Below are positions 16,611 through 23,673 of a stretch of DNA of 42,579 bases, in pieces. The notes beneath the pieces were generated by a model. That model was not told the DNA's origin. It was given only the letters and a program-made list of their open reading frames with translations, and ran no database searches. Source of the stretch: Mycobacterium hubeiense (GTDB taxonomy: Bacteria > Actinomycetota > Actinomycetes > Mycobacteriales > Mycobacteriaceae); assembly GCF_002838065.1 (NCBI RefSeq), contig NZ_PIZU01000040.1, positions 1-42,579 on the forward strand. Reading direction: 5' to 3'. Position 1 is the first letter of the stretch; every line of letters starts with the position of its first letter. A program made the position numbers and the translations under genes.

Positions 16611-17780
16611 ATGACAGTGCAGCGCCTCGAGCCCTACGCCGTCACGGTGTTCGCGGAGATGTCGGCGCTGGCCGCGCGCATCGGCGCGGTGAATCTGGGC
16701 CAGGGCTTTCCCGACGAGGACGGCCCGCCGGGCATGCTCGCGGCCGCCCAGCAAGCGATCGCCGACGGTGTCAACCAGTACCCGCCGGGCATCGGCATGC
16801 CGGTGCTTCGGGAAGCGATCGCCGCGCAGCGCAAACGCTACTTCGACGTCGAATATGACCCGGACACCGAGGTGCTGGTGACCGTCGGGGCCACCGAGGC
16901 CATCGCCGCCGCGGTGCTCGGCTTGGTGGAGCCGGGCTCCGAGGTGCTGTTGATCGAACCCTTCTACGACTCCTACTCCCCGGTGATTGCGATGGCGGGC
17001 TGTTACCGTCGCGCGGTGCCGCTGGTGCCGGACGGCCGCGGGTTCGCGGTGGACATCGACGCGTTGCGGCGGGCAGTCAGTCCGCGGACCAAAGCGCTGA
17101 TCGTCAACACACCGCACAACCCGACCGGCACGGTGTTCACCGATGAGGAGTTGACGGCCATCGCCGAATTGGCCGTAGCTGCAGACTTGCTCGTCATCAC
17201 CGACGAGGTCTACGAACATCTGGTCTTCACCGGCCGTCGTCACATTCCACTGGCCGGCTACCCGGGGATGGCCGAGCGCACCGTCACCATTTCGAGTGCG
17301 GCCAAGATGTTCAACGTCACGGGCTGGAAGATCGGATGGGCTTGCGGCGCACCGGAACTCATCGCCGGGGTGCGGGCGGCCAAGCAATACCTCAGCTACG
17401 TCGGCGGCGCCCCGTTCCAGCCGGCGGTCGCGCATGCACTCAACAGCGAGCAGGCATGGGTCGCTTCGCTGCGAGAGTCGTTGCAAGCCAAGCGCGACAA
17501 GCTGGCCGCCGCGCTGGCGGAGTTGGGTTTCGAGGTGCACGACAGCTTCGGCACCTACTTCCTGTGCGCGGACCCGCGGCCGCTGGGCTACGACGACAGC
17601 ACGGCCTTCTGCGCGCAGCTACCCGAACGGGCCGGTGTTGCCGCGATTCCGATGTCGGCGTTCTGCGATCCCGACGCGCCGCACGCCGACGTGTGGAATC
17701 ACTTGGTGCGCTTCACCTTTTGCAAGCGTGACGACACGCTCGACGAGGCGATCCGCCGACTGGCCGTGTTGCGGGACTAG
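16611..17780 (+). CDS. dapC: N-succinyldiaminopimelate aminotransferase DapC-like (class I/II, PLP)
   Basis: A 389-residue fold-type I aminotransferase. DapC makes N-succinyl-LL-diaminopimelate for lysine and cell-wall peptidoglycan. GQGFPDEDGPPGM lies near residues 30-42. TPHNPTGTVF is near 167-176 and TDEVYEHLVF near 197-206. The PLP lysine is K232 in SSAAKMFNVTGWK, and VRFTFCKRDDTLDEA is near the C-terminus. The symbol rests on synteny with M. tuberculosis dapC; related kynurenine or methionine aminotransferases look similar. The ATG at 16611 is where family similarity begins. The gene follows hipA by 11 bases, so its original upstream region seems to have been displaced. Confidence 0.82.
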   Translation: MTVQRLEPYAVTVFAEMSALAARIGAVNLGQGFPDEDGPPGMLAAAQQAIADGVNQYPPGIGMPVLREAIAAQRKRYFDVEYDPDTEVLVTVGATEAIAAAVLGLVEPGSEVLLIEPFYDSYSPVIAMAGCYRRAVPLVPDGRGFAVDIDALRRAVSPRTKALIVNTPHNPTGTVFTDEELTAIAELAVAADLLVITDEVYEHLVFTGRRHIPLAGYPGMAERTVTISSAAKMFNVTGWKIGWACGAPELIAGVRAAKQYLSYVGGAPFQPAVAHALNSEQAWVASLRESLQAKRDKLAAALAELGFEVHDSFGTYFLCADPRPLGYDDSTAFCAQLPERAGVAAIPMSAFCDPDAPHADVWNHLVRFTFCKRDDTLDEAIRRLAVLRD

Positions 17781-17782
17781 AG

Positions 17783-17854
17783 ATACCGCGAGACTGTCGT
17801 TGCCGGGCGAAAGTCCGAGTAACGACCTCCATAACTGCAGTCTCGCGACGGTAT
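17783..17854. terminator. Nested stem-loop between convergent dapC and SRPBCC genes
   Basis: ATACCGCGAGACTG (17783-17796) pairs with CAGTCTCGCGACGGTAT (17838-17854) apart from a short bulge. Inside, TCGTT (17797-17801) pairs with AACGA (17821-17825) around a GC-rich loop. It lies between two convergent stops and could terminate both. The 72-base nested structure is longer than a plain terminator. Confidence 0.6.
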
Positions 17855-17863
17855 GGCCGGCCA

Positions 17864-18307
17864 CTATTCCCGGTGCACGTATTCCATCACGCGTTTGCGC
17901 AGCCGCTCCGTCGCCACGTCGAGGACGAGTTTCTTCCCGCGCTTGACCAAGAACTCCGGAATCGGCATGCCCAACTCGACGATGACGTCGAAGCGCACCC
18001 GCGTCTTGTCGACCTCAGGCGTCAGGTTGTACTCGACATGCTGTCCGCGCTGCTGCAAATTCTCTTCGGCATCCCAGACCATCCAGCGATCGCCCCAGTG
18101 ATACTCCAGGAGCTCTTTGTCCGTGATGCCCATGAGCTTCAGCGTGGCCTTGACGTGATGCGGCCGGCCGTCCGGATAGCGGTCGATCACCTCGACGGAC
18201 TTGTGCAGCGGCGACCACGACGGCAGCGAATCGACGTCGGCGAGCACATCCATGATCGCCTCCGGTGAGGCGTCGACGACGACTTCCCGCGATGCTCTGA
18301 CCGCCAT
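17864..18307 (-). CDS. SRPBCC (START-like) family protein, first paralogue
   Basis: A 147-residue ligand-binding fold protein beginning ASREVVVDASPEAIMDVLADVDSLPSW, the typical polyketide-cyclase/SRPBCC opening. PHHVKATLKLMGITDKELLEYHW and VRFDVIVELGMPIPEFLVKRGKKLVLD follow, with a long C-terminal helix. It is closely similar in layout to the next gene upstream, so the pair is a tandem duplication. M. tuberculosis has two such genes (Rv0856 and Rv0857) in this place. The hydrophobic cavity suggests lipid binding; ligand unknown. Confidence 0.82.
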   Translation of the reverse strand: MAVRASREVVVDASPEAIMDVLADVDSLPSWSPLHKSVEVIDRYPDGRPHHVKATLKLMGITDKELLEYHWGDRWMVWDAEENLQQRGQHVEYNLTPEVDKTRVRFDVIVELGMPIPEFLVKRGKKLVLDVATERLRKRVMEYVHRE

Positions 18308-18314
18308 ACCAGCA

Positions 18315-18320
18315 AATGTA
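18315..18320 (-). promoter_or_regulatory. Putative -10 box for the first SRPBCC gene
   Basis: On the minus strand TACATT lies 7 bases before the ATG at 18305-18307, again the spacing of a leaderless transcript. It would give this gene its own promoter despite the same-strand paralogue upstream. Confidence 0.4.
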
Positions 18321-18337
18321 GCCCGCGTTGCGGGCGT

Positions 18338-18778
18338 CTACCCCTTCTTCACGTCGAGCACTCGCTTGCGCAGCCCGTCGGTCGAGGTCTCCATCGCGCC
18401 TTTGATGGCGCGTTTGAGGATGAAGCCCGGGATGGGCACCGACGGGTCGACCGTGAGCTCGAAGCGGACCTTGGTCTTCTCGCCGTCCGGCGTCAGGGTG
18501 TACTTCGCGTCCTGCGCCTTGAGCTGGCCCGCGCTGATCAACGTCCAGCTGGGGCCGTCGTCAGCCCAGGTGTACTCGATGACTTGTTCGTCGGTGATGC
18601 CCGCGGACTTGACCTTCATCTTGACTCGATGCGGTCTGCCTTCCGCGTCGGTGTCGACAATCTCGACACTCTGCTGCTGCGGGGTCCATTCGGGGTTCTT
18701 TTCGACATCGGCGAGGACATCCAGGATCTCCGACGGGCTTGCTTCGATGACGACTTCACGCGAGTCGGTGACTGCCAT
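18338..18778 (-). CDS. SRPBCC (START-like) family protein, second paralogue
   Basis: A 146-residue protein with the same plan as its neighbour. It opens DSREVVIEASPSEILDVLADVEKNPEW, continues PHRVKMKVKSAGITDEQVIEYTW, and ends with IPGFILKRAIKGAMETSTDGLRKR, given here as separate blocks. The two paralogues are parallel, 30 bases apart. The gene is divergent from the CDF transporter with only 19 bases between starts, so the promoters must overlap. Lipid or hydrophobic ligand binding is inferred from the fold. Confidence 0.82.
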   Translation of the reverse strand: MAVTDSREVVIEASPSEILDVLADVEKNPEWTPQQQSVEIVDTDAEGRPHRVKMKVKSAGITDEQVIEYTWADDGPSWTLISAGQLKAQDAKYTLTPDGEKTKVRFELTVDPSVPIPGFILKRAIKGAMETSTDGLRKRVLDVKKG

Positions 18779-18784
18779 GGCGTG

Positions 18785-18790
18785 ACACTA
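18785..18790 (-). promoter_or_regulatory. Putative -10 box for the second SRPBCC gene
   Basis: On the minus strand TAGTGT lies exactly 6 bases before the ATG at 18776-18778, predicting a leaderless mRNA. It occupies most of the 19-base gap to the divergent transporter gene. Confidence 0.4.
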
Positions 18791-18797
18791 TTTCATT

Positions 18798-19742
18798 GTG
18801 GTCAAGGCAGGCGGCGAAAGCACACTGACCGTCGTCATCGCGTTCGCTGCCAATTTCGCCATCGCCTCCGCGAAGACCGTGGCCGCTGTGATTTCGGGTT
18901 CGGCGTCGATGGTCGCCGAGGCCGCACACTCCTGGGCCGACACCGGCAACGAGGCGTTCCTGCTGATCGCCAACCGGCGCAGCGCCCGGGCGGCCGACGC
19001 GTCGCGGCCGCTGGGCTACGGCCGGGAGGCCTACGTGTGGTCGCTGCTGGCGGCCGTCGGCCTGTTCGTGGTCGGCGCGTCGGTGTCTGTGTGGCACGGC
19101 GTCAGCGAGCTGGTGGGCGGATCCGAGGCCACTCACGAAGACTATTTGATCGCCTACCTGGTGTTGGCGATCGCCTTTGTGCTGGAAAGCTTTTCATTCT
19201 CGCAGGCGCTGCGGCAATTGCGCGGCGAAGCCCGTGAGCTCGACCGCGACCTGCTCGAACACGCCGTGCGGACCTCCGATCCGACGGTGCGCACGGTGTT
19301 CGCCGAGGACGCCGCCGCGCTGATCGGCATCGTGCTGGCGCTGGCCGGTATCGGGCTGCACCAGCTCACCGGGTCGGCCGCGTGGGATGCGTTCGGCTCC
19401 ATCGCGGTTGGGCTTCTGCTGGGGGTGGTCGCGGTGTTGCTCATCGACAGCAACCGCCGATTCCTCACCGGCGAGGCGCCGTCCCCGCAGATCCGCGACG
19501 CTGCCATCGCCGAGATCGAGCGACTGCCCGAGGTGGCCTCGGTGCGGTATCTGCGCATGGAATTCGTCGGTCCGCGACAGCTTTTCCTGGTCGCCAGCGT
19601 CGACCTGATGGGTGACCAGCTGGAGTCCTCGGTCGCCCACACGCTGCGCCGCCTCGAACGCGAACTCGAACGCAACCCGCACGTCGTCGATGCCGTGCTC
19701 ACCGTTTCCGCGCCGGACGCACCGGGTATCCAAGGCCGGTGA
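18798..19742 (+). CDS. Cation diffusion facilitator (CDF) family transporter
   Basis: A 314-residue transporter with about six membrane segments and a cytoplasmic C-terminal domain (from about 220, IRDAAIAEIERLPEVASVRYL). CDF proteins export divalent metals by proton antiport. The first metal half-site HxxxD is intact (H44 and D48 in AEAAHSWADTGNE). The second half-site in membrane segment 5, usually (H/D)xxxD, reads FAEDAAALIG. Only E170 and D171 are acidic and no residue occupies the fourth position. Metal preference is therefore uncertain. GTG start at 18798. The stop overlaps the start of the small acidic gene that follows. Confidence 0.85.
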   Translation: MVKAGGESTLTVVIAFAANFAIASAKTVAAVISGSASMVAEAAHSWADTGNEAFLLIANRRSARAADASRPLGYGREAYVWSLLAAVGLFVVGASVSVWHGVSELVGGSEATHEDYLIAYLVLAIAFVLESFSFSQALRQLRGEARELDRDLLEHAVRTSDPTVRTVFAEDAAALIGIVLALAGIGLHQLTGSAAWDAFGSIAVGLLLGVVAVLLIDSNRRFLTGEAPSPQIRDAAIAEIERLPEVASVRYLRMEFVGPRQLFLVASVDLMGDQLESSVAHTLRRLERELERNPHVVDAVLTVSAPDAPGIQGR

Positions 19743-19891
19743 CCAACCACAAGCCCAAGACCACCGAATCCGACGTCGAAGGCGCCGACGACGACGTGCA
19801 GAGCGACCCGGCCAAGGGCGCGGGGGATCGCGCAGACTGGTCCGACGAAGGCGGTGCGACCCCCAGCGGTCCCGCCAAGGACGACCGCTAA
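19739..19891 (+). CDS. Small acidic conserved protein (50 residues), coupled to the CDF gene
   Basis: The GTG at 19739-19741 overlaps the CDF stop (GTGA). The frame runs 50 codons to TAA at 19889-19891. The protein is hydrophilic and very acidic: SDVEGADDDVQSDPAKGAGD (residues 11-30), then RADWSDEGGATPSGPAKDDR. It looks intrinsically disordered with no domain or signal. Similar short DW(S/A)DEGGATP proteins occur in mycobacteria to my recollection. Metal sequestration near the transporter is only a guess. Its end overlaps the convergent epimerase gene by four bases. Confidence 0.6.
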   Translation: MTNHKPKTTESDVEGADDDVQSDPAKGAGDRADWSDEGGATPSGPAKDDR

Positions 19892-20868
19892 ATCGATTCG
19901 GCCAGCGCCGACAATGTCTCGGCGGCGGTGTATTTCGGCGTCCAGCCCAACAGCGTCTTGGCTTTGCGGGTGTCCATCACCACCGACGTGCGACCCACGT
20001 GCAGCCATTCCAGCACTGACGGGACGTACGGCAACCGCGAAATGACCTCCGACGCCGCGGTCACCGTCGCCTTGGGCACCCGCACCGGGCAGGCGCCGAG
20101 CGCCTCGGCCACCTCCGACATGGACAACACGCCGTCGGCGGCGATGTTGTACGCGCCCGGCGGCGCGGAAGTCGTTGCCGCCAAGGCGATTGCCTCAGCG
20201 ACGTCGTCGTGGTGGACCAACTGAAGTGGTGTGCCGGGATCGGGGAACGGCGGCTTGAGCAACGGCAACGCCTGGGTGAAACGCTTGACCGGACCGGGCA
20301 GCTGGTTCCACGGCATCGCGTCGGCGAGCGCGGTGGCCTTCGGCCCGGCCACGATGCACGGGCGCAGCACGTACACCTCGAGCGTCGAGTCGGCGGTGAT
20401 TTCGGCCAGCGCCGCCTCGCACGCGGCCTTCTGTTCGGAGTAGTAGTGCTCGGGCGACCCGCGCGTCGGCACGTCCTCGGTGATGGGCACCGGATTGTCG
20501 TAGTGGTAGCCGTAGGCGGCCACCGACGACGTGTACACCAGCCGCCGCGGCCGCTTCGCGGCCACCGTCGCCTCGAAGACGTTGCGGGTGCCCTCGAGAT
20601 TCACCCGCGCGCTTTCCTCGCGCGAGCCCATGATGATGAAAACCAGATGGATCACGACGTCGGCGTCGGCCACCAGCGCGTCGACGGCCCGCCGGTCGCG
20701 GATGTCGCCCTGCAGATACTTGGTCTTGGTCCAGCCGCGCGCGGCCGGGTCGAACGGCCGGCGGGCCATCCCCAGGATGTGGTCGACCTCGGGACGCCGC
20801 TCCAGCGCCTCGACCGCGGAGATGCCGATCTCGCCGGTGGGCCCGGTGACCGCCACCGTGGAAGCCAT
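19888..20868 (-). CDS. NAD(P)-dependent epimerase/dehydratase-like (extended SDR) protein
   Basis: A 326-residue extended/atypical SDR. The nucleotide loop is TGPTGEIG (8-15). The active site has SS in VYTSSVAAYG (about 114-115) and YxxxK as Y143 and K147 in HYYSEQK. VVIHLVFIIMG is the expected strand 4 and LVHHDDVAEAI is typical of NAD-dependent epimerases. The ATG at 20866-20868 is preceded by GGGGAA. A TTG at 20899-20901, five bases from the upstream stop, would add 11 residues. It follows the FAD oxidoreductase in the same direction and is probably cotranscribed. Substrate not readable. Confidence 0.82.
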   Translation of the reverse strand: MASTVAVTGPTGEIGISAVEALERRPEVDHILGMARRPFDPAARGWTKTKYLQGDIRDRRAVDALVADADVVIHLVFIIMGSREESARVNLEGTRNVFEATVAAKRPRRLVYTSSVAAYGYHYDNPVPITEDVPTRGSPEHYYSEQKAACEAALAEITADSTLEVYVLRPCIVAGPKATALADAMPWNQLPGPVKRFTQALPLLKPPFPDPGTPLQLVHHDDVAEAIALAATTSAPPGAYNIAADGVLSMSEVAEALGACPVRVPKATVTAASEVISRLPYVPSVLEWLHVGRTSVVMDTRKAKTLLGWTPKYTAAETLSALAESI

Positions 20869-20904
20869 GGCGAGGGCGTTCCCCGCCGAAGGGCTGCTCA
20901 AACG

Positions 20905-22467
20905 TCAGAATGCCTCGGCGAGCGCTTGATGGGCGGCGTTGTAGCCGGGGATGAAAGTGATGCCGGGTCCGCCGTGGCAGCCTGCGCTGCCGAGGTACAG
21001 CCCGTCGATCGGGATGGGTTGGTCGACATAGCCTTTCGGGCCGGGCCGGTTGATGCCTATCTGGTCGGGGTGGATGAGGCCGTGGCAGTAGTCGCCGCCC
21101 GGGGCACCAAACATGGTGCCCATGTGCCGCGGCGTGAAGGTGGTGTGCCTGATGATGAGCTTCTCGAAGTCCGGTGCCAGCCTGGTGATCTTGTCGATCA
21201 CCCGTTGACCCATCGCGGTCTTCATCTGGCCGTAGCTGGCCTGGCTGTTTTCGATCGGGAACCACAGCGAGAAGGCCGACGCCGCGTGCTTACCACGCGG
21301 TGCCAGATCCGGATCGTTGGCGGACGGGATCTGCAATGCGATCGCGGGGTCTTTGGGCACGACACCGCGGCGGCAGTCCTCCCACTGCTGCTGCAGCTCT
21401 TCGGGCGTGCTGAAAATGCCGATGTTGGACTGCATTTGGCGATCGTTGAGCATGGCGTACGGTTCGGCGAAGGTCGGCATGTCGTCCAGCGCGAAGTGCA
21501 TCTGCAGGTAACTGCCGCGGTGGTCGACGTGGGAGAAGCGCTGCCGTATGTCAGCAGGCACGACGTTTTGGTCGAGCAGACGGGTGACGGTGAGGTCGGG
21601 GGCCACCGCGGAGACGACGACGGGTGCCGTCGCGGCCGAGCCGTCCTCGAGGCGCACGCCGCTCACGCGGCCGTCGTCCACGGTGATCTCGGTGACCTTG
21701 CTGCGCAGACGCAATTCGCCGCCGTTGGACGTGAACAGCTCGCGAAGGTGCGTCGTCAATGCGCCGATGCCGCCGCGCAGTTTCTTGACCAGCAGCGCGT
21801 TCTCGTCGGGTACGGCGAACCCGTAGGCGAGCGCCGCGGCGGTGCCGGGAGTGGCCGGCCCGCGGTAAGTGGTGTTGACGGCGAGCAACGCCAGCATGCC
21901 CCGCAGCGCGCCGTGTTTCTCCCGGTCGGGCAGGTAGCGGTCGAGCACATCGGTGACCGAACCGAACAGCATGTCGGTGATCGTCGAGCGCTCGAATTCG
22001 TTTGTGGCGCAGGCATACATCTCGTCGAGCGTCTTCGGCGGCCGGCCCGCGTCGAACCGGCCAAGGGCGCGGGTCGGCGCCTGGCTCCACGCCATCAGCC
22101 CGGCGATGCCGTTGACCGCCTCGGCACCGTGCACCTCGCCCAGATGGGTCAGCAGCTTCACCGGGTCGGTGTAGTAGACGAGCGGATCGTCACCGACGCC
22201 TCGCAGCGACACCGACATCACGTCCAGGTCGATGGTTTCCAGCTCGTCGAGTCCCAGCTCGCGGCTGACCTTGGCCGACGTCGGAATCTGCACCGAGCCG
22301 GCGATCTCGAACTTGAACCCGTCGAACAACTCCACCGTGGAGGCCATCCCGCCGGCGTAGAGCTTGGCGTCCAGGCAGAGCGCGCGCCGACCGGCACGCT
22401 GCAGGATCGCAGCCGCAGCCAACCCGTTGTGGCCGGCACCGATAACGATCGCATCGTAGTCCGCCAT
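20905..22467 (-). CDS. FAD-dependent phytoene desaturase-like oxidoreductase (Rv3829c-like)
   Basis: A 520-residue flavoprotein of the phytoene dehydrogenase/PYROXD2 group. The FAD loop is IVIGAGHNGLAAA (7-19), followed by YAGGMASTVELF in place of the usual GG-doublet motif. The C-terminal FAD segment is IDGLYLGSAGCHGGPGITFIPG, given in part, near residues 485-506. The ATG at 22465-22467 places the Rossmann motif at the N-terminus; a TTG at 22503 would add 12 residues and overlap the operator. With the adjacent TetR it resembles the Rv3829c-Rv3830c pair of M. tuberculosis. Substrate unknown, probably an isoprenoid or lipid. Confidence 0.85.
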   Translation of the reverse strand: MADYDAIVIGAGHNGLAAAAILQRAGRRALCLDAKLYAGGMASTVELFDGFKFEIAGSVQIPTSAKVSRELGLDELETIDLDVMSVSLRGVGDDPLVYYTDPVKLLTHLGEVHGAEAVNGIAGLMAWSQAPTRALGRFDAGRPPKTLDEMYACATNEFERSTITDMLFGSVTDVLDRYLPDREKHGALRGMLALLAVNTTYRGPATPGTAAALAYGFAVPDENALLVKKLRGGIGALTTHLRELFTSNGGELRLRSKVTEITVDDGRVSGVRLEDGSAATAPVVVSAVAPDLTVTRLLDQNVVPADIRQRFSHVDHRGSYLQMHFALDDMPTFAEPYAMLNDRQMQSNIGIFSTPEELQQQWEDCRRGVVPKDPAIALQIPSANDPDLAPRGKHAASAFSLWFPIENSQASYGQMKTAMGQRVIDKITRLAPDFEKLIIRHTTFTPRHMGTMFGAPGGDYCHGLIHPDQIGINRPGPKGYVDQPIPIDGLYLGSAGCHGGPGITFIPGYNAAHQALAEAF

Positions 22468-22490
22468 CGGCCGAGGCTGACACGCCGCAC

Positions 22491-22518
22491 CAAGTTTTGT
22501 CAATTATGACGAAACTTG
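22491..22518. promoter_or_regulatory. TetR operator copy 1 (palindrome upstream of the oxidoreductase)
   Basis: CAAGTTTTGTCAAT is followed by TATGACGAAACTTG; the halves agree with an inverted repeat at 11 of 14 positions. It lies 23 bases upstream of the oxidoreductase ATG and contains the last codons and stop of tetR. It matches copy 2 at 23132-23159. Confidence 0.75.
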
Positions 22519-23111
22519 TTCGGAATCCCCTCGGCGAGAGAGTCCAATGCCTCGCGCGTGAGCCGTGTCAGTTCGGGAAGCGAACGCTCCTGACCGAGCA
22601 TCCACGCCTCCATCGCACCGAAAACCGCAGCCGCGATGCAACGCGCGGTGACGGTGATCTGCATGCCCTCATCGGTGCCGGGCGTAGGCGGGTGGCCGTC
22701 GGCGAGATGCTGTTTGATCGCATCGGCGAAGTCGGCTTCGACTTGGCGCATGTGCCGGGCGATCCGGCCCGGCTCGAGCTCTTGTGCACGCAGGGCGGCG
22801 GTCTGCGCGACGGCCCAATCCTCATACGGCCGTGCCATGATCGCCGTGTACACCGCCTCGATGATCGGCTCGTCGGGATCACGTGCCGCCAGCGCGGCCC
22901 GGAACCACTGCAGCCCGGCATAGTCGGCGAAGAGCAGATCGTGCTTGGACGCGAAGTGGCGGTAGAACGTGCGCAGGGAGACCCCGGCGTCAGCAGCGAT
23001 CTGCTCGGCCGAGGTGTTCTCGACGCCCTGGGCGAGGAAGCGCACGACGGCTGCCCGCCGCAGCGCTTCGCGCGTGCGCTCGCTGCGTGCGGTTTGGGCA
23101 GGCCGGACCAT
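22500..23111 (-). CDS. TetR-family transcriptional regulator (Rv3830c-like)
   Basis: A 203-residue repressor. The N-terminal HTH spans about residues 10-56 and includes FLAQGVENTSAEQIAADAGV and SLRTFYRHFASKHDLLF, the usual TetR recognition helix. The C-terminal 140 residues form the ligand-binding helical domain. The ATG at 23109-23111 is preferred over a TTG two codons upstream. Near-identical palindromes flank the gene at 22491-22518 and 23132-23159. It probably represses itself, the downstream oxidoreductase and epimerase, and the divergent membrane protein. The ligand is unknown. Confidence 0.88.
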   Translation of the reverse strand: MVRPAQTARSERTREALRRAAVVRFLAQGVENTSAEQIAADAGVSLRTFYRHFASKHDLLFADYAGLQWFRAALAARDPDEPIIEAVYTAIMARPYEDWAVAQTAALRAQELEPGRIARHMRQVEADFADAIKQHLADGHPPTPGTDEGMQITVTARCIAAAVFGAMEAWMLGQERSLPELTRLTREALDSLAEGIPNKFRHN

Positions 23112-23131
23112 AAGCAAGAAGGTACCCGAGG

Positions 23132-23159
23132 CAAGTTATGTCAATATTGACAAAACTTG
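23132..23159. promoter_or_regulatory. TetR operator copy 2 (between tetR and the DUF2834 gene)
   Basis: CAAGTTATGTCAAT is followed by ATTGACAAAACTTG; 13 of 14 positions are symmetric. It lies 20 bases before the tetR ATG and 25 bases before the divergent membrane-protein ATG, so it can control both promoters. Confidence 0.8.
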
Positions 23160-23184
23160 GTTCGGGGATGGAAGACTCCGGCTC

Positions 23185-23673
23185 ATGGTTTCGCTGATCA
23201 TCCATCTGGTCCTGGGAATCGCCACGCTGGCCCTCATCGTCAAGGCCAATCCGGCCATCTTCGCGCGCTACACATCGGGTCGGCAGGTGACCAAGCTCGA
23301 GCTCTTCTATTACGTCGTCGGCATCGCGTCGGTCGTGCTGGGCTACTACTTCAACCACCAGTTCGTCGCCGAGTACGCACCGGCGGGCGGACACAATCCG
23401 ATCTGGGGGCCAGGCAGCTGGGCGGAGTTCATTGCGCTGGGCTATGACAACCCGGCCGCGAGTTCGGCGAGCCAGGACTACACGATCATGAGCCTGCTGA
23501 TCTTCCCGGTGTTCGCAGTGGTCGACGGCCGGCGGCGCGGCATCAAACACGCATGGCTGTACTGCGGGTTCATCTTGTTCGCCAGCTCCGCGTTCGCGTG
23601 GGCGTTCTACCTCGCTACCGTCGAGCGCCAGCGTCGGCACCAGCACGCGACGGTGCCGGCCCCCGCCGCCTGA
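23185..23673 (+). CDS. DUF2834-type membrane protein
   Basis: A 162-residue protein with about four membrane segments: MVSLIIHLVLGIATLALIV, LELFYYVVGIASVVLGYYF (about 39-57), MSLLIFPVFAVV and WLYCGFILFASSAFAWAFYLA near the end. The last two segments with DGRRRGIKH between them resemble DUF2834. The ATG at 23185 is chosen because the hydrophobic segment begins there and the upstream frame runs into tetR antisense and the operator. It shares the TetR operator at 23132-23159. The last 59 bases overlap the convergent SDR gene. Function unknown. Confidence 0.7.
   Translation: MVSLIIHLVLGIATLALIVKANPAIFARYTSGRQVTKLELFYYVVGIASVVLGYYFNHQFVAEYAPAGGHNPIWGPGSWAEFIALGYDNPAASSASQDYTIMSLLIFPVFAVVDGRRRGIKHAWLYCGFILFASSAFAWAFYLATVERQRRHQHATVPAPAA

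Noticed and set aside
20209..22509. A 766-codon plus-strand open frame
   Set aside because: It lies antisense to the FAD oxidoreductase and epimerase, whose motifs are complete. Its product is a repetitive Arg/Gly/Val-rich shadow.
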